From Planctomycetaceae bacterium (GTDB taxonomy: Bacteria > Planctomycetota > UBA1135 > GCA-002686595), in the NCBI GenBank assembly GCA_011525785.1, contig WYBT01000058.1, forward strand, positions 18,177 through 82,176: a stretch of 64,000 nt of DNA, written 5' to 3'. Shown here piece by piece: positions 1 through 9,102 of the stretch (within the stretch, counting starts at the first letter, position 1; every line of letters begins with the position of its first letter). Both the position numbers and the translations under genes were made by a program. The notes below the pieces were generated by a model that saw only the letters and a program-made list of their open reading frames with translations, did not search any database and was not told where the DNA came from.

Positions 1-305
1 TCGATCTGGATCGCGGCGTCGTCGACGCGCAGCTCGATGCGGACCATCTTCAAATGCACTTCGAGCGTGACTTGCGCGCCTTCGATCTCGCGCAGCAACG
101 GCTCGAGGCGTTTGACGATCTCCTTCGTGGAGTTGAAGGGCACGAACACGTAGTCGATGTCGTCCGTGGCCCGCGGGCAATCGTGCAGCGCGAGCGCGAT
201 GCCGCCCTTGAGCACGGCGTGCTCCTCGAACGCTTCTGCGAAGCGGTGCAGCACCCACACGAACAGGCCCTGCTCGCTGGCCGGGCGCTTGAGGATGGGC
301 TTCAT
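1..305 (-). CDS. AbiEii-type nucleotidyltransferase toxin, 3' part missing (window edge)
   Basis: The complementary strand from the ATG at 305 reads into the window edge, so only about the first 101 residues are visible. They contain a KGGIALALH stretch followed by RATDDIDYVF. This is the glycine-rich plus DxD metal-binding layout of the AbiEii/AbiGii nucleotidyltransferase superfamily (DNA polymerase beta fold). In type IV systems such proteins are the toxin that transfers nucleotides to RNA targets. The start codon overlaps the stop of the upstream gene as ATGA, which indicates translational coupling with the putative antitoxin. The C-terminal half with the remaining catalytic residues lies outside the window, so activity cannot be judged. 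Confidence 0.75.
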   Translation of the reverse strand, partial: MKPILKRPASEQGLFVWVLHRFAEAFEEHAVLKGGIALALHDCPRATDDIDYVFVPFNSTKEIVKRLEPLLREIEGAQVTLEVHLKMVRIELRVDDAAIQI

Positions 306-901
306 GCGAGCCCCAGTACGCCGCGCGCGAAGGCGACGAAGCGCGGGTTGCGGTAGCGTCCGAGGTACGTCACGAGCCGCTTGCGATCGAGCCGCGCGGG
401 ATCGATGTCGGAGAACACGCCGAACGGATAGCGCCGGCCGCGCAGGTGGAAGTACAGCGCGTCGAGCGTCGCCTTCTCTGCGTCGGCCCAGCGCACGCCG
501 TCGACCACTTCGTGCCCGAAGTCCAGGTGCGCCGCGATCTGCACGTGCACGATCTCGTACCCCAGCCCGCGGTACTCGTGCGCGCGTCCCGGTTTGGCGG
601 CGAGCAACTGGCGCTCGGGCCGGGTGCCGATCACGAGCTTGCGCGCAAGCGCGTTGCCGAAGCTCACGTACGAGTCCGGCGCGAGCCGCTGGCTCAGCGT
701 CGGCAAGTCGAAGCCGTCGCTCACGTACATGCCGCGCGAGAAGCGCCTCAGCACCCCCGCTCGCTCGAGCGCCGTCATGCGGCGCACGAACGCCGCGGGG
801 TGCCGCTCGGCCAGCAGCACTTGGAGGTCCGCTTTGCTGAACACTCCGCGCTGAGTGGCCGTCAGCCCCCGAACCCGTTCCATGTCCGATGCCGCGTTCA
901 T
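302..901 (-). CDS. AbiEi-type antitoxin / transcriptional regulator of the pair
   Basis: About 199 residues from the chosen ATG. The N-terminal part reads as a winged helix: ADLQVLLAERHPAAFVRR, then LERAGVLRRFSRGMYV, the wing-like RGxY motif of AbiEi proteins. The middle SYVSFGNALARKL resembles the C-terminal domain of the family. The family both neutralises AbiEii and represses its own promoter. ATGs at 943, 901 and 883 are all possible. I chose 901 because 943 lies inside the distal arm of the palindrome at 895-948, which would be an operator in front of the gene. No clear ribosome binding site precedes any of the three. It ends in a 4-bp overlap with the toxin gene. Confidence 0.7.
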   Translation of the reverse strand: MNAASDMERVRGLTATQRGVFSKADLQVLLAERHPAAFVRRMTALERAGVLRRFSRGMYVSDGFDLPTLSQRLAPDSYVSFGNALARKLVIGTRPERQLLAAKPGRAHEYRGLGYEIVHVQIAAHLDFGHEVVDGVRWADAEKATLDALYFHLRGRRYPFGVFSDIDPARLDRKRLVTYLGRYRNPRFVAFARGVLGLA

Positions 902-948
902 GTTGCAGGAAAGACCACGATTCTGTGTCTTTTCCTGCAACATGAACG
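895..948. promoter_or_regulatory. Palindrome with perfect 18-bp arms at the antitoxin start
   Basis: Arms 895-912 and 931-948 are exact reverse complements, separated by 18 bases. Beyond the arms, three more pairs can form next to the spacer if one T is bulged. The proximal arm contains the antitoxin ATG at 901. AbiEi proteins are known to bind inverted repeats at their own promoter, so an autoregulatory operator is the natural reading. A transcript hairpin, or a duplicated start region, is the alternative. Confidence 0.55.
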
Positions 949-1697
949 AGATGAGGGCCGGCCAGGGGCCGCGCAGGGCGCTGCGGCGGCAGGTCGCCGC
1001 GCGACGAGCATGCCGCCGGCAACCACGCGAAGCGCCTGAGTCGAACGCTCCGCGTCGATCAGAGTGACTCGGACGTCGTCGTGACAGCGGGCGAGGCGCG
1101 CCCCTGCTTCGACACGCGCCGCGGCGAGCGTCGCAACGCTGCGCCCGCCGCCGGACCGCGGCGGCGGCGAACCGAGTTCATCGGGACCCTGGATGGTGAT
1201 CCCGGGCAGCTGCGCCCGCGGCGAGGGCCAGGTCCGCGGCAATGACTTCGTTGTGACGACTCGTTCGCGCATCGACGCAAGAGCGCCGCGCGCTCCGTCG
1301 TCGCTCGACGCGAGCGTGGCGCGCGAATGCCGTTCAGTCCATGTGGCGCGAGCCGGCGGCGCTCGAAGGGACTCCGGCGCCGCTCAACGACACAGACGAG
1401 GACCGCGCCGCGCGAGAACTACGCCTCGATCCAGCGCAGGTCGCACTCACGACAGCTTCGCGCCAAGTACGGCGCGCGCAGACGCTGACTCGGGCGAGTC
1501 GGGCTCGCTGCTTCGACCCGAGCTGTCGACGGCGCGGACTTCCGCGCGCAACTCACCGCGTGACGAGCTCGACAACCCGCCGTCAACAGGATGGGCATTC
1601 GACGCGACTGCGTTCGCGCGCCCACCGTCGCCGCAGCGGTTCGCAATGTCGCTCGACATCACGCGCGGCGCAGCTTTGCACCTGAGGAGGAGTTCTC
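949..1697. other. Non-coding or degenerate stretch
   Basis: About 750 bases with no convincing gene. Open frames exist on both strands but their translations are Arg/Ser/Ala-rich, carry no recognisable motif and overlap each other. A purine-rich AGGAGGAG just before 1698 is the ribosome binding site of the next gene. The stretch may be decayed sequence between the AbiE-like pair and the secreted-protein gene. Confidence 0.5.
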
Positions 1698-2591
1698 ATG
1701 CTGCTCGTGGTTTGGCGTTGGCTCGTTGTGTCGCTGTTCAGTCTGCTCGTCGGGTTCGCGTCGGCGTCGCCAGCGGCTGCGCGCGCTCAGTCGCAAATCA
1801 ATCTGACGGATCCGGACTGGGTCATCACGGGGTTCGACCTGGTGAGCTGGAACGGCTCGCTGCTGTTCATTCAGACTCAAGTTCCGACGTCGACGGGCGC
1901 CAACTTGACCGGCTACGCCGACTGGTACAGCAACGGGGTCTTTCGCGGCCGTGAGTCGTTCAACGGGTCGCTGAGCGGGAACACGCTCTCGCTCACCGGC
2001 TACCACGTCACGCACCCCAACTTCATTCAGCCCTGCCAGTACCAGGCCGTGCTGTCGACGGATGGATTCGAACTGACCAACGGCACGTGGCTGGGCCTGG
2101 TGTCACCGATTTCGGGCGTGTGGTCAGCAACGCGCGGCGGGTCCAGTTGCCCGCTCATCACCACCTACTGCACGCCGGGCACAAGCTCGAACGGGTGCCT
2201 CTCCACGCTGTCGGCTAGCGGTACTCCGCGCGCGTCCGCGACCAGCGGCTTCACGATCACTGCTGCGAACGTCGAGGGGCAGCGCGCAGGCGCCATCTTC
2301 TACGGAGTGCTGGGTGCGCAAGCGACGCCGTGGGGCGCGGGCTCGTCGAGCTTCGTGTGCGTCGGTGCGCCGTTCCAACGCACTTGGCCGAGCGCGTCGG
2401 GCGGAACGCCGGGCTCGTGCAACGGCTCGCTGTCGGTCGACTGGAATCTATTCGTGAGCAGCTATGCCGGCGCGCTCGGCGCCCCGTTCGCCGCCGGCGA
2501 TGAAGTCTGGTGCCAAGCCTGGTTCCGCGACCCCGCCAGTCCCAAGTCGACCAGCCTGTCGAGCGCCCTGCGATTCGTCGTGTGTCCGTGA
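1698..2591 (+). CDS. Secreted protein with the shared C-terminal module
   Basis: 297 residues. A typical signal peptide (hydrophobic core about residues 3-25, Ala-rich cleavage region ending ARAQ) is followed by a Ser/Thr/Asn/Gly-rich domain of unknown fold to about residue 155. The shared C-terminal module covers about 156-297 and keeps its landmarks: YCTPGTSSNGC, NVEGQ..G..FYG, DWNLF, GALGAPF and QAWFRDP. A strong AGGAGGAG site sits about 8 bases before the ATG. Function is unknown. The domain composition suggests an exported structural or surface protein. It is preceded by 750 bp without genes, so it is probably transcribed alone. Confidence 0.85.
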   Translation: MLLVVWRWLVVSLFSLLVGFASASPAAARAQSQINLTDPDWVITGFDLVSWNGSLLFIQTQVPTSTGANLTGYADWYSNGVFRGRESFNGSLSGNTLSLTGYHVTHPNFIQPCQYQAVLSTDGFELTNGTWLGLVSPISGVWSATRGGSSCPLITTYCTPGTSSNGCLSTLSASGTPRASATSGFTITAANVEGQRAGAIFYGVLGAQATPWGAGSSSFVCVGAPFQRTWPSASGGTPGSCNGSLSVDWNLFVSSYAGALGAPFAAGDEVWCQAWFRDPASPKSTSLSSALRFVVCP

Positions 2592-2944
2592 GCGGCGCAA
2601 CTGCTCGGGCTTCGCTCCGATAGGTCGCGAGGTCACGTCGCCACGGCCAGCGGCTCGCATCGAGTCGCTGGCCGCGGACTCGTACAGCGGGGCGAAACGC
2701 TCGCGACAGACGAACTCCTCCGAGTGGCTCGCAGGCCGCGGCCGGCTCGCCCAGTCGATCGCGACGAATTCAGCGCATTTTCGAGCCGTTCGTAACCGCC
2801 TCGCTGTCCGAATCGTTAGCACCGCAGTCGAGCGCTCGTGTTCACCATGAAGTCCGCGCGGGCGGGGTTCAGGCAGCCGTTGCGCGCGTTCGATAGTTCG
2901 AGTCGAAGCAGGAGCCGCGGCGGAAGCGTTGCGGGGAGGAGTCT
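2592..2944. other. Intergenic stretch, no gene recognised
   Basis: About 350 bases between the secreted-protein gene and the DUF1800 gene. Open frames are short, overlapping and motif-free. A GGGGAGGAG purine tract directly before 2945 serves the next gene. The promoter of the DUF1800-DUF1501 pair should lie here, but no confident -35/-10 pair stands out. Confidence 0.5.
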
Positions 2945-4573
2945 ATGCGCGTGGCAGGCAGGTGGCGCGTCGCGGCGGCGATCGTCGCGGCGTTGGGGGC
3001 GTCGGCGTGTTCGGGTGGGGGCGGAGATTCGGGCGATGTGCCCGGGCCCGATCCGCCCGAGAGTCTCCAGCAGTCGTCGCGCTTTTTGACGCAGGCGACG
3101 TTCGGGCCGCACAAGGCCGCGATCGAGCGCCTGGCGGTGATCGGCTACACGGCCTGGTTCGACGAGCAGCGCTCGCGCCCGCCGACGCTGCACCGGCCGA
3201 CGCTCGAGGCCATGGACCCCGAGTTCGATCAGGCGCCGCGCGTGAACTTGTGGTGGAAGGTGGCGCTGCGCGCGCCCGATCAGTTGCGCCAACGCGTGGC
3301 CTTCGCGCTCTCGGAGATCTTCGTCGTGTCCGACGCTTCGGGCGGACTCGAGGGGCAGCCGGTGCAACTGGCCGAGTACTACGACGTGCTCGTGCGCAAC
3401 GCGTTCGGCAACTACCGCGAGTTGCTCGAGGACGTGACGCTCAGCCCGGCGATGGGGCAGTACCTGAGCATGCTGCGCAATCGCAAGGCCGATCCGGCGG
3501 TGAACATCCGGCCCGACGAGAACTACGCGCGCGAGGTCATGCAGCTCTTCAGCGTCGGCCTGGTGATGCTCGAGCCCGACGGCGAGCCGGCGCTCGACGG
3601 CCAGGGCGCGACGATTCCGACCTACGGGCAGGCCGAGGTCGAAGCGTTGGCGCGCGTCTTCACCGGTTGGAACTTCGCGGACGCGCAGTGGTGGGATTGG
3701 ACTCCGGATCCGAGCTACGCGCCGATGGAGCCGTGGGAGCAGTACCACGACACGGGCGACAAGACGATCCTCGGCGGCCACTACATCGCCGCGGGCCAGA
3801 GCGCGCGCGACGACCTCGAAGAGGCGCTCGACGTGCTCGCGGCGCACCCCAACGTCGGACCGTTCATCTCCAAGCAACTGATCCAGCGCCTCGTCACGAG
3901 CAACCCGACGCCGGAGTACGTCGCGCGCGTCGCAGCGGTGTTCGCCGACGACGGAACCGGAGAGCGCGGCGACCTGTTCGAGGTCGTGCACGCGATCTTG
4001 ATGGACGAAGAAGCGCGCCAGGGGCACGTGACGATGCCCGCGACGTTCGGCAAGGTGCGCGAGCCGTTGCTGCGCCAAACAGCGCTGTGGCGCGCGTTCG
4101 ATGCGACGAGTGCGAACGGCGAAGTGTCCGACGCTTGGCCGGAGTGGTACTTGGGCCAGGCGCCGCTGCGCAGTCCGAGCGTCTTCAACTTCTTCCAGCC
4201 GCACTACTCGCCGCCGGGCGTGGCTGCGCAGGCCGGCCTCGCCGCGCCCGAGCTGCAGATCGCGACCGACAACCTGGTGACCGAGACGGCCAACATGATG
4301 TTGTGGCGCACGTTGTTCGGCTGGCAGGGCAATCCCTGGTCGGGCCCGGAAGACACGCAGTTGCAGCTCGATTACGAGCTCACGATCGCGAGCGACTCAG
4401 CCGCGCTGCTCGACCACCTCGACCTGGTGCTGATGAGCGGATCGATGTCGAGCGAGATGCGCACCGCGATTCAGACCGTTCTCGACGCTTACCCGACTAA
4501 CGCGGGCCTCTCGCGTGTCGTGGAGGCGCTGTACCTGATCGTCACGTCGCCAGAGTTCTGCGTGCAGAAGTGA
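2945..4573 (+). CDS. DUF1800 family lipoprotein
   Basis: 542 residues. The N-terminus is a signal peptide ending GASAC at Cys22 followed by GGGG, so it is probably a lipoprotein. The family hallmarks are clear: RFLTQATFG near residue 46, then the RQRVAFALSEIFV region, and DENYAREVMQLF about residue 193, the DUF1800 signature. FTGWNF follows. DUF1800 proteins are widespread in planctomycetes and almost always sit next to a DUF1501 gene; their biochemical role is not established. Here the partner follows after 19 bases, so the two form an operon. The GGGGAGGAG Shine-Dalgarno supports the start. Confidence 0.93.
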   Translation: MRVAGRWRVAAAIVAALGASACSGGGGDSGDVPGPDPPESLQQSSRFLTQATFGPHKAAIERLAVIGYTAWFDEQRSRPPTLHRPTLEAMDPEFDQAPRVNLWWKVALRAPDQLRQRVAFALSEIFVVSDASGGLEGQPVQLAEYYDVLVRNAFGNYRELLEDVTLSPAMGQYLSMLRNRKADPAVNIRPDENYAREVMQLFSVGLVMLEPDGEPALDGQGATIPTYGQAEVEALARVFTGWNFADAQWWDWTPDPSYAPMEPWEQYHDTGDKTILGGHYIAAGQSARDDLEEALDVLAAHPNVGPFISKQLIQRLVTSNPTPEYVARVAAVFADDGTGERGDLFEVVHAILMDEEARQGHVTMPATFGKVREPLLRQTALWRAFDATSANGEVSDAWPEWYLGQAPLRSPSVFNFFQPHYSPPGVAAQAGLAAPELQIATDNLVTETANMMLWRTLFGWQGNPWSGPEDTQLQLDYELTIASDSAALLDHLDLVLMSGSMSSEMRTAIQTVLDAYPTNAGLSRVVEALYLIVTSPEFCVQK

Positions 4574-4592
4574 GCTGCGAGGAGCAACGAAC

Positions 4593-5951
4593 ATGAACCG
4601 ACACTCTGGAATCGACCGTCGATCGTTCTTGCGCTGCGCCAGCGGCGCGGGTTTTGGAATCGGCGCGTTGGGCGCGTTCTCGAGCCTGGGCGCGATGGCC
4701 TCGCTCTCGCGCGGCGGCGCTGGCTATCGCGCACTGGTGTGTGTGTATCTGTACGGCGGCAACGACGCCTTCAATGTGCTCGTGCCGACCAGCGCGGGAC
4801 CGTACTCGACCTACGCCGCGGCGCGCCTCGATCTCGCGCTGCCGCTGAATCAACTGCTCCCGATCACGCCCGCCAATCCGCAGGGCTCGACCTGGGGCCT
4901 GAATCCGGTCTGCGCGCCGCTGCAGAGCCTGTTTCAAGCCGGGCGTCTCGCGTTCGTCACGAACGTGGGGACGCTGCTCGAGCCGACCACCAAGGCGCAG
5001 ATCATGAGCGGCAGCGCGCGTCTGCCACCGCAGCTTTTCAGCCACAACGATCAGACCGCGCAGTGGATGGCGGGCAACGACCAACTGCAGCCGACCAGCG
5101 GCTGGGGCGGGCGCGTGTGCGACGCGATCGCGAATCTGAACGGGCCGAGCGCCATCGCGGCCGCGCTCTCGCTCGCCGGGAACAACCTGTTCCAGACCGG
5201 TGCGTCGACGATTCCGTACGTGATGTCGAGCGATGGACCTGTGGCGCTGACGGGCTTTTGGGGCGCCGAAGGTCTTCGCCGCCGAGCGGCGCTCGACCAG
5301 ATCCTCAACAAGCCGCAAGCGAACGTGCTCGAGCAAGCCTTCGCCGACATCAAGAAGCGCTCGATCGCGAACGAGGCCCTGATCCGCGCGGCGTTCGATG
5401 CTGCGCCCGACTTCGGCACGCCGTTCCCGCAGAGTTGGATCGGCGCGCAACTCGAAGCGACGGCGAAGATGATCGCGAGCCACACGCAGCTGGGCCTCAC
5501 GCGTCAGGTGTTCTTCGTCGGGCTGGGCGGCTTCGACACCCACGACGATCAGCTGCAGGACCACACTGCGCTGCTCACCGATCTCGCGCAGGCGCTGGCA
5601 GCGTTCGACGCGGCGCTGACCGAGATCGGCGAGGACTCGAACGTGTGCACGTTCACTGCGAGCGAGTTCGGCCGCACCTTCAGCACCAACGGCCGCGGCA
5701 CCGACCACGGCTGGGGCTCGCACCAGCTCGTGCTCGGCGGCGCCGTGCAGGGCGGCGATCTGTACGGCGTCGTGCCTGACTGGACTCTCGAGGGCCCCGA
5801 CGACGTCGGCGGCGGCCGCTACATCCCGACCACTTCGGTCGATCAACTCGGCGCCACCCTCGCGCGCTGGCTGGGCGTCGCGCCCGGCGATCTCGCGACG
5901 GTCTTCCCCAACCTGCGGAACTTCGCTTCGAGCGACTTGGGGTTGCTCTGA
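4593..5951 (+). CDS. DUF1501 family protein with Tat signal
   Basis: 452 residues. The N-terminus has a twin-arginine motif (DRRSFLR) and a hydrophobic stretch to about residue 38, so it is likely exported folded by Tat. DUF1501 landmarks are LYGGNDAFN, GGFDTH, ASEFGRT and GTDHGWGSH; the family has a sulfatase/alkaline-phosphatase-like fold and several of these residues are candidate metal ligands. It is translated from an AGGAG site 19 bases after the DUF1800 gene, and the two products are presumed to work together in the periplasm or at the surface. A 9-bp hairpin follows at 5963-6003. The substrate is unknown. Confidence 0.93.
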   Translation: MNRHSGIDRRSFLRCASGAGFGIGALGAFSSLGAMASLSRGGAGYRALVCVYLYGGNDAFNVLVPTSAGPYSTYAAARLDLALPLNQLLPITPANPQGSTWGLNPVCAPLQSLFQAGRLAFVTNVGTLLEPTTKAQIMSGSARLPPQLFSHNDQTAQWMAGNDQLQPTSGWGGRVCDAIANLNGPSAIAAALSLAGNNLFQTGASTIPYVMSSDGPVALTGFWGAEGLRRRAALDQILNKPQANVLEQAFADIKKRSIANEALIRAAFDAAPDFGTPFPQSWIGAQLEATAKMIASHTQLGLTRQVFFVGLGGFDTHDDQLQDHTALLTDLAQALAAFDAALTEIGEDSNVCTFTASEFGRTFSTNGRGTDHGWGSHQLVLGGAVQGGDLYGVVPDWTLEGPDDVGGGRYIPTTSVDQLGATLARWLGVAPGDLATVFPNLRNFASSDLGLL

Positions 5952-5962
5952 GCCCTGCGCGT

Positions 5963-6003
5963 CCCGCCGAGTTCCGCGGCTCTGCGTCGCGGCGCTCGGC
6001 GGG
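5963..6003. terminator. Hairpin between convergent genes
   Basis: A 9-bp perfect stem (5963-5971 with 5995-6003), GC-rich, lies between the stop of the DUF1501 gene and the stop of the opposing gene at 6016. There is no T-tract, so it is a possible bidirectional, perhaps factor-dependent, terminator. Confidence 0.4.
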
Positions 6004-6015
6004 GATTCGCTGGAA

Positions 6016-8127
6016 TCAGGGCAGCGTGACGAACTCGGGCGCGTTGCTCAGGTTCGTGGACTTCGCCGCCGGCGGATCGCGGAACCAAGCTTGCGCGTAG
6101 ACCGAGGCGCCCGCGGCGAACGGCTCTCCGAGCGCGCCGGGGTTCGCGGCGAGGTACGCCAACCAGTCCTGTGCGAACGCGCCGTTGCACTGGCCGGCGA
6201 CGCCGCCGCTGCTCTGGCTGCCCATGCGCTGTGTCGGCGGCTTCACGCACAAGAAGCTGTTGCTGCCCGAACTCCACGGCAGCGGCGTGAAGCCTGAGTT
6301 GTCGAGTCCGTAGAACAGCAGGCCGGTCTTCTGGCCCTCGACATTCGAGACGTCGATCGTGAAGCCCGAGGCCGCGGCGATGCTCGGCGCGCCGGACGCG
6401 GAGAGCGACGCGACGCAGCCGTTGGTCGTCGTTCCGGCGGTGCAGTAGCTCGTCGGCGCCGCTGCCTGCGGAACGTCGTAGACGACGATCGCTTGATTGC
6501 TGCCGACGATCAGCCGCAGAACGAGCCGGTTGGCGTGATTGAATCCCAGCGCCGCAGTCGCGCCGTTGTCGTTGGTGTAGATCGACCAGCCCTGGATCGC
6601 CTCGTTCGCGAGCTGCGGCATCGTGTCGCCCTTGCGCGCGATCAGCGTCAGCCCGCCCGCGGGCGTCCACGAGTAGAGCGCGGCGTCGTTGATGCCGACG
6701 ACCGTGTCGCCGCCGGTCAAGCCGACCACGAACACGGCTGTGCCGAGGTTGTTGAAGGCGAAGAGCGCCGAGCCGAACGCGCTGAAAGTCGCAGCCGCCG
6801 TGTCCGGCGCCAGGTCGCCCTCGCGCGCGATCACTTCGAGCGCGCCTCCTGCGACGGTCGCGTTGCCGGCGAGCACGGCGGAGTCGCTCGTGCTCGTCAC
6901 CGCGGCTCCGCGCAGCGCCGCCATGCACACGAAGCGACCGTTGTCATTGAGTTGCAACGTGCCGTTCGTGAGAAACGCCACGTTCACGTTGGAGAGAGCG
7001 GGCAGCGAGTCGTTCTCGCGAAACACCAGTTGAGTAGCGCCGCCGCTCGGCCGGTAGAACACCGCGCTGTCGTTATCGGCGCTCGTCGCGCCACCGCGCA
7101 GATCCGAGCGGAACAGCACGTTGCCGTGCGCGTCGAGGCTCGTGCCCGTCACGCCCCAGACCGAGGCGCCGCTCGCTGCGCCGTAGACCTCGCCGCCGAC
7201 CAGATCCGGCGCCGCATCGCCCTCGCGCGCTACCAACGTGTGGTTCCCTCCGACTGTCGAGAGGTACAGCACCTGGTTGGTCGTTCCGGTGGGAAGCGGC
7301 GAGCCGACCGAGCTGTTGTAGATGCCCTCCCAGAGCACCTGTCCCGCTGCGTTGAGCTTGGCGAAGTAGGGCGAGGTTGCGTTCGTGATCGAGTTCATCA
7401 CGAATCCGCCGCCGCCCGGCATCACGTCGCCCTTGCGCACCAGCAACTGCAGCGAGCCCGGGGCCCCGAGCCACCAGCCGTCGTTGTTGGTCGTGCCCAC
7501 GACGTCGCCACCCGTGAGCAGGGACTTGAACAGGTATTGGCCCGCCGAGTTCGCTGCGATTGAGCCGGGTGTGATGAACGTGGCCGACGTGAAGTCGGAT
7601 GCGAACTGCGCGCCGACAGTCCCCGGCGCGCTGTCCAGTTCGCGGACGAGAATCGACAAGTTGGACGGCGGGCCCGCGAGGATCGCGGCGTTGTCGTTGT
7701 CGGTGACGCCGCCGTTCCAGAGCGAAGTGACCGCCATCAGATGGCCTGCGGAAGAACTTCGATAGTTGGTGGTGAAGCCCGGCTGGCCGCTGGACGTGCT
7801 CAACGTCACTCCGCCGGACAGCCCGGGGGCCGGATCGCCGCCGCGAAGGAGCAGCGACAATCCAGTCGGCGTGCTGCGAAAGAAGGCGCGCTCATCGGCG
7901 GCGCTGACGGCGCCTCCGAAGAAACGCCCGCGAAAGAGCACATCGCCGTTGGCCTCGACCACAGGGAGGTCGAACCAACCCGCGCCGCCGAAAACAGCGC
8001 CAGGAACGCCGGGGACAGCATCGCCGCCCGCGGCGACGACGCGGCCGTCGGTCTGAAGTGGATGTTGAGCGATGGCGCCGACGGACAGCGCGCCGATGGA
8101 GCACAAGCCAACGACGGTTTTCAGCAT
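6016..8127 (-). CDS. Exported repeat protein (eight GDxxPG-type repeats) with the shared C-terminal module
   Basis: 703 residues from the ATG at 8127, chosen because MLKTVVGLCSIGALSVGAIA is a clean signal peptide; the frame stays open further upstream but reads as Arg-rich noise. Residues about 25-545 hold eight tandem repeats of roughly 60-70 residues. Each is marked by a motif such as GDAVPG, GDPAPG, GDVMPG, EGDAAPD, EGDLAPD or KGDTMPQ, and most also contain an NDxAxL-like strand. This suggests an eight-bladed beta-propeller or similar beta-solenoid. The C-terminal module occupies about 560-703 with YCTAGTTTNGC, FYG, SFLCVKPPTQR and QAWFRDPP. Similar repeat proteins are common in planctomycetes; function unknown. 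Confidence 0.85.
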   Translation of the reverse strand: MLKTVVGLCSIGALSVGAIAQHPLQTDGRVVAAGGDAVPGVPGAVFGGAGWFDLPVVEANGDVLFRGRFFGGAVSAADERAFFRSTPTGLSLLLRGGDPAPGLSGGVTLSTSSGQPGFTTNYRSSSAGHLMAVTSLWNGGVTDNDNAAILAGPPSNLSILVRELDSAPGTVGAQFASDFTSATFITPGSIAANSAGQYLFKSLLTGGDVVGTTNNDGWWLGAPGSLQLLVRKGDVMPGGGGFVMNSITNATSPYFAKLNAAGQVLWEGIYNSSVGSPLPTGTTNQVLYLSTVGGNHTLVAREGDAAPDLVGGEVYGAASGASVWGVTGTSLDAHGNVLFRSDLRGGATSADNDSAVFYRPSGGATQLVFRENDSLPALSNVNVAFLTNGTLQLNDNGRFVCMAALRGAAVTSTSDSAVLAGNATVAGGALEVIAREGDLAPDTAAATFSAFGSALFAFNNLGTAVFVVGLTGGDTVVGINDAALYSWTPAGGLTLIARKGDTMPQLANEAIQGWSIYTNDNGATAALGFNHANRLVLRLIVGSNQAIVVYDVPQAAAPTSYCTAGTTTNGCVASLSASGAPSIAAASGFTIDVSNVEGQKTGLLFYGLDNSGFTPLPWSSGSNSFLCVKPPTQRMGSQSSGGVAGQCNGAFAQDWLAYLAANPGALGEPFAAGASVYAQAWFRDPPAAKSTNLSNAPEFVTLP

Positions 8128-8356
8128 AGGGACAGTTCTCGAAGAGGGGGCAGCAAGCGAAGACACGGCATCGTCGTTGTGCTGCTCACACTCCGCTGGA
8201 GTGTTCAGCGCGCCGCTTTGAACAAAATGCCGCTGGGTTGGCCCCGCGGCGCTTCGTTCGTTGGCTCGACGACGACGTGGCCCCTTTCGCAAACGCAGGG
8301 CCGCACGCGCGGTGTGCCGCGTTCGATTGCGAGCACGGCGCACGCGTCGGCGGCCG

Positions 8357-9100
8357 TCAGCGAGACCCGTGGTCGCCGAGTTCGATGCCGAGAGCGCGCA
8401 ATTGCTTCTCGGCCTGCGGCGCCCAGCCGCGGTTGGCGATCGGGCTCGCGGGCGAGGGATGCAGGATCGTGCCGATGCGCGGGCCGCTCTCGCCCAGCGC
8501 CGCGCGTGCGCGATCCTCGGCGAACTTGCCGACGCCGATCACTATCGACGGCTCGAGCAACGCGACGAAACGCCGGAGGGCTTCGTCGCACAGCGCGTAG
8601 AGCGCGTCGCACTCGGTCTTGGGCAGTTTGTCGGGCGTGCGGTTCTTCCCCGAGGCTTCCATGAACACCAGCGGGCAGTAGTTCCACACGAACAGCTGCT
8701 CGAAATAGCGCTCGGGAGTTCCGCAGCGCTCGCGCGCAAGGCCCCACAGGCGCGCGCCGCTCACTTCACTTCGTTCGCACGCGAAGCCCTCGACGGGCCG
8801 CTTGGGATGCTCGTTCGCCGGCCGCGCAACGTGCGCCTCGAGGCCGAGCCAATCGCGCGCGATCGACACCTCGCCGAAAGGGATGCCGGTCTGCGCCATG
8901 CCGTACGGGCCGGGATTCATGCCGAGCAGAAGACCCTTCACGCCGCGGCGCGCGTAGCGCTTCAAGTACAGCTCGAGCGGCGCGCGGGCGTACTCGAGCG
9001 GGTTGTAGACGTGCGTCGTCGGCGGCGCGAACTCGAGCGCATCGACGGCGCGCGAGAGTTCGTCGACGGCGCGCAGCAGCGAGGTCGTGAGGTTGGTCAT
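8357..9100 (-). CDS. SMUG1-type uracil-DNA glycosylase
   Basis: 247 residues from the ATG at 9100 (MTNLTTSLLRAV...). Family 3 UDG motifs are intact: GMNPGPYGMAQTGIPFGEV is the catalytic/uracil-pocket motif with the Asn used for water activation, NYCPLVFME follows, and HPSPASPIANRGW carries the second-motif His and the intercalating loop. The enzyme removes uracil and hydroxymethyluracil from single- and double-stranded DNA to start base-excision repair. Length agrees with SMUG1 proteins (about 240-270). An upstream in-frame GTG/ATG extension is unlikely because it would run into the long inverted repeat at 9103-9204. It stands alone on the minus strand. Confidence 0.9.
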   Translation of the reverse strand: MTNLTTSLLRAVDELSRAVDALEFAPPTTHVYNPLEYARAPLELYLKRYARRGVKGLLLGMNPGPYGMAQTGIPFGEVSIARDWLGLEAHVARPANEHPKRPVEGFACERSEVSGARLWGLARERCGTPERYFEQLFVWNYCPLVFMEASGKNRTPDKLPKTECDALYALCDEALRRFVALLEPSIVIGVGKFAEDRARAALGESGPRIGTILHPSPASPIANRGWAPQAEKQLRALGIELGDHGSR

Positions 9101-9102
9101 AG

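Noticed and set aside
895..948. The 18-bp palindrome as an insertion-sequence end or an intrinsic terminator
   Set aside because: There is no transposase frame nearby and no T-tract. It overlaps a start codon, which fits an operator better.
949..1697. Protein-coding genes on either strand in this stretch
   Set aside because: Several open frames over 200 bases exist, but they are high-GC artefacts: Arg/Ser/Ala-rich, overlapping, without motifs or ribosome sites.
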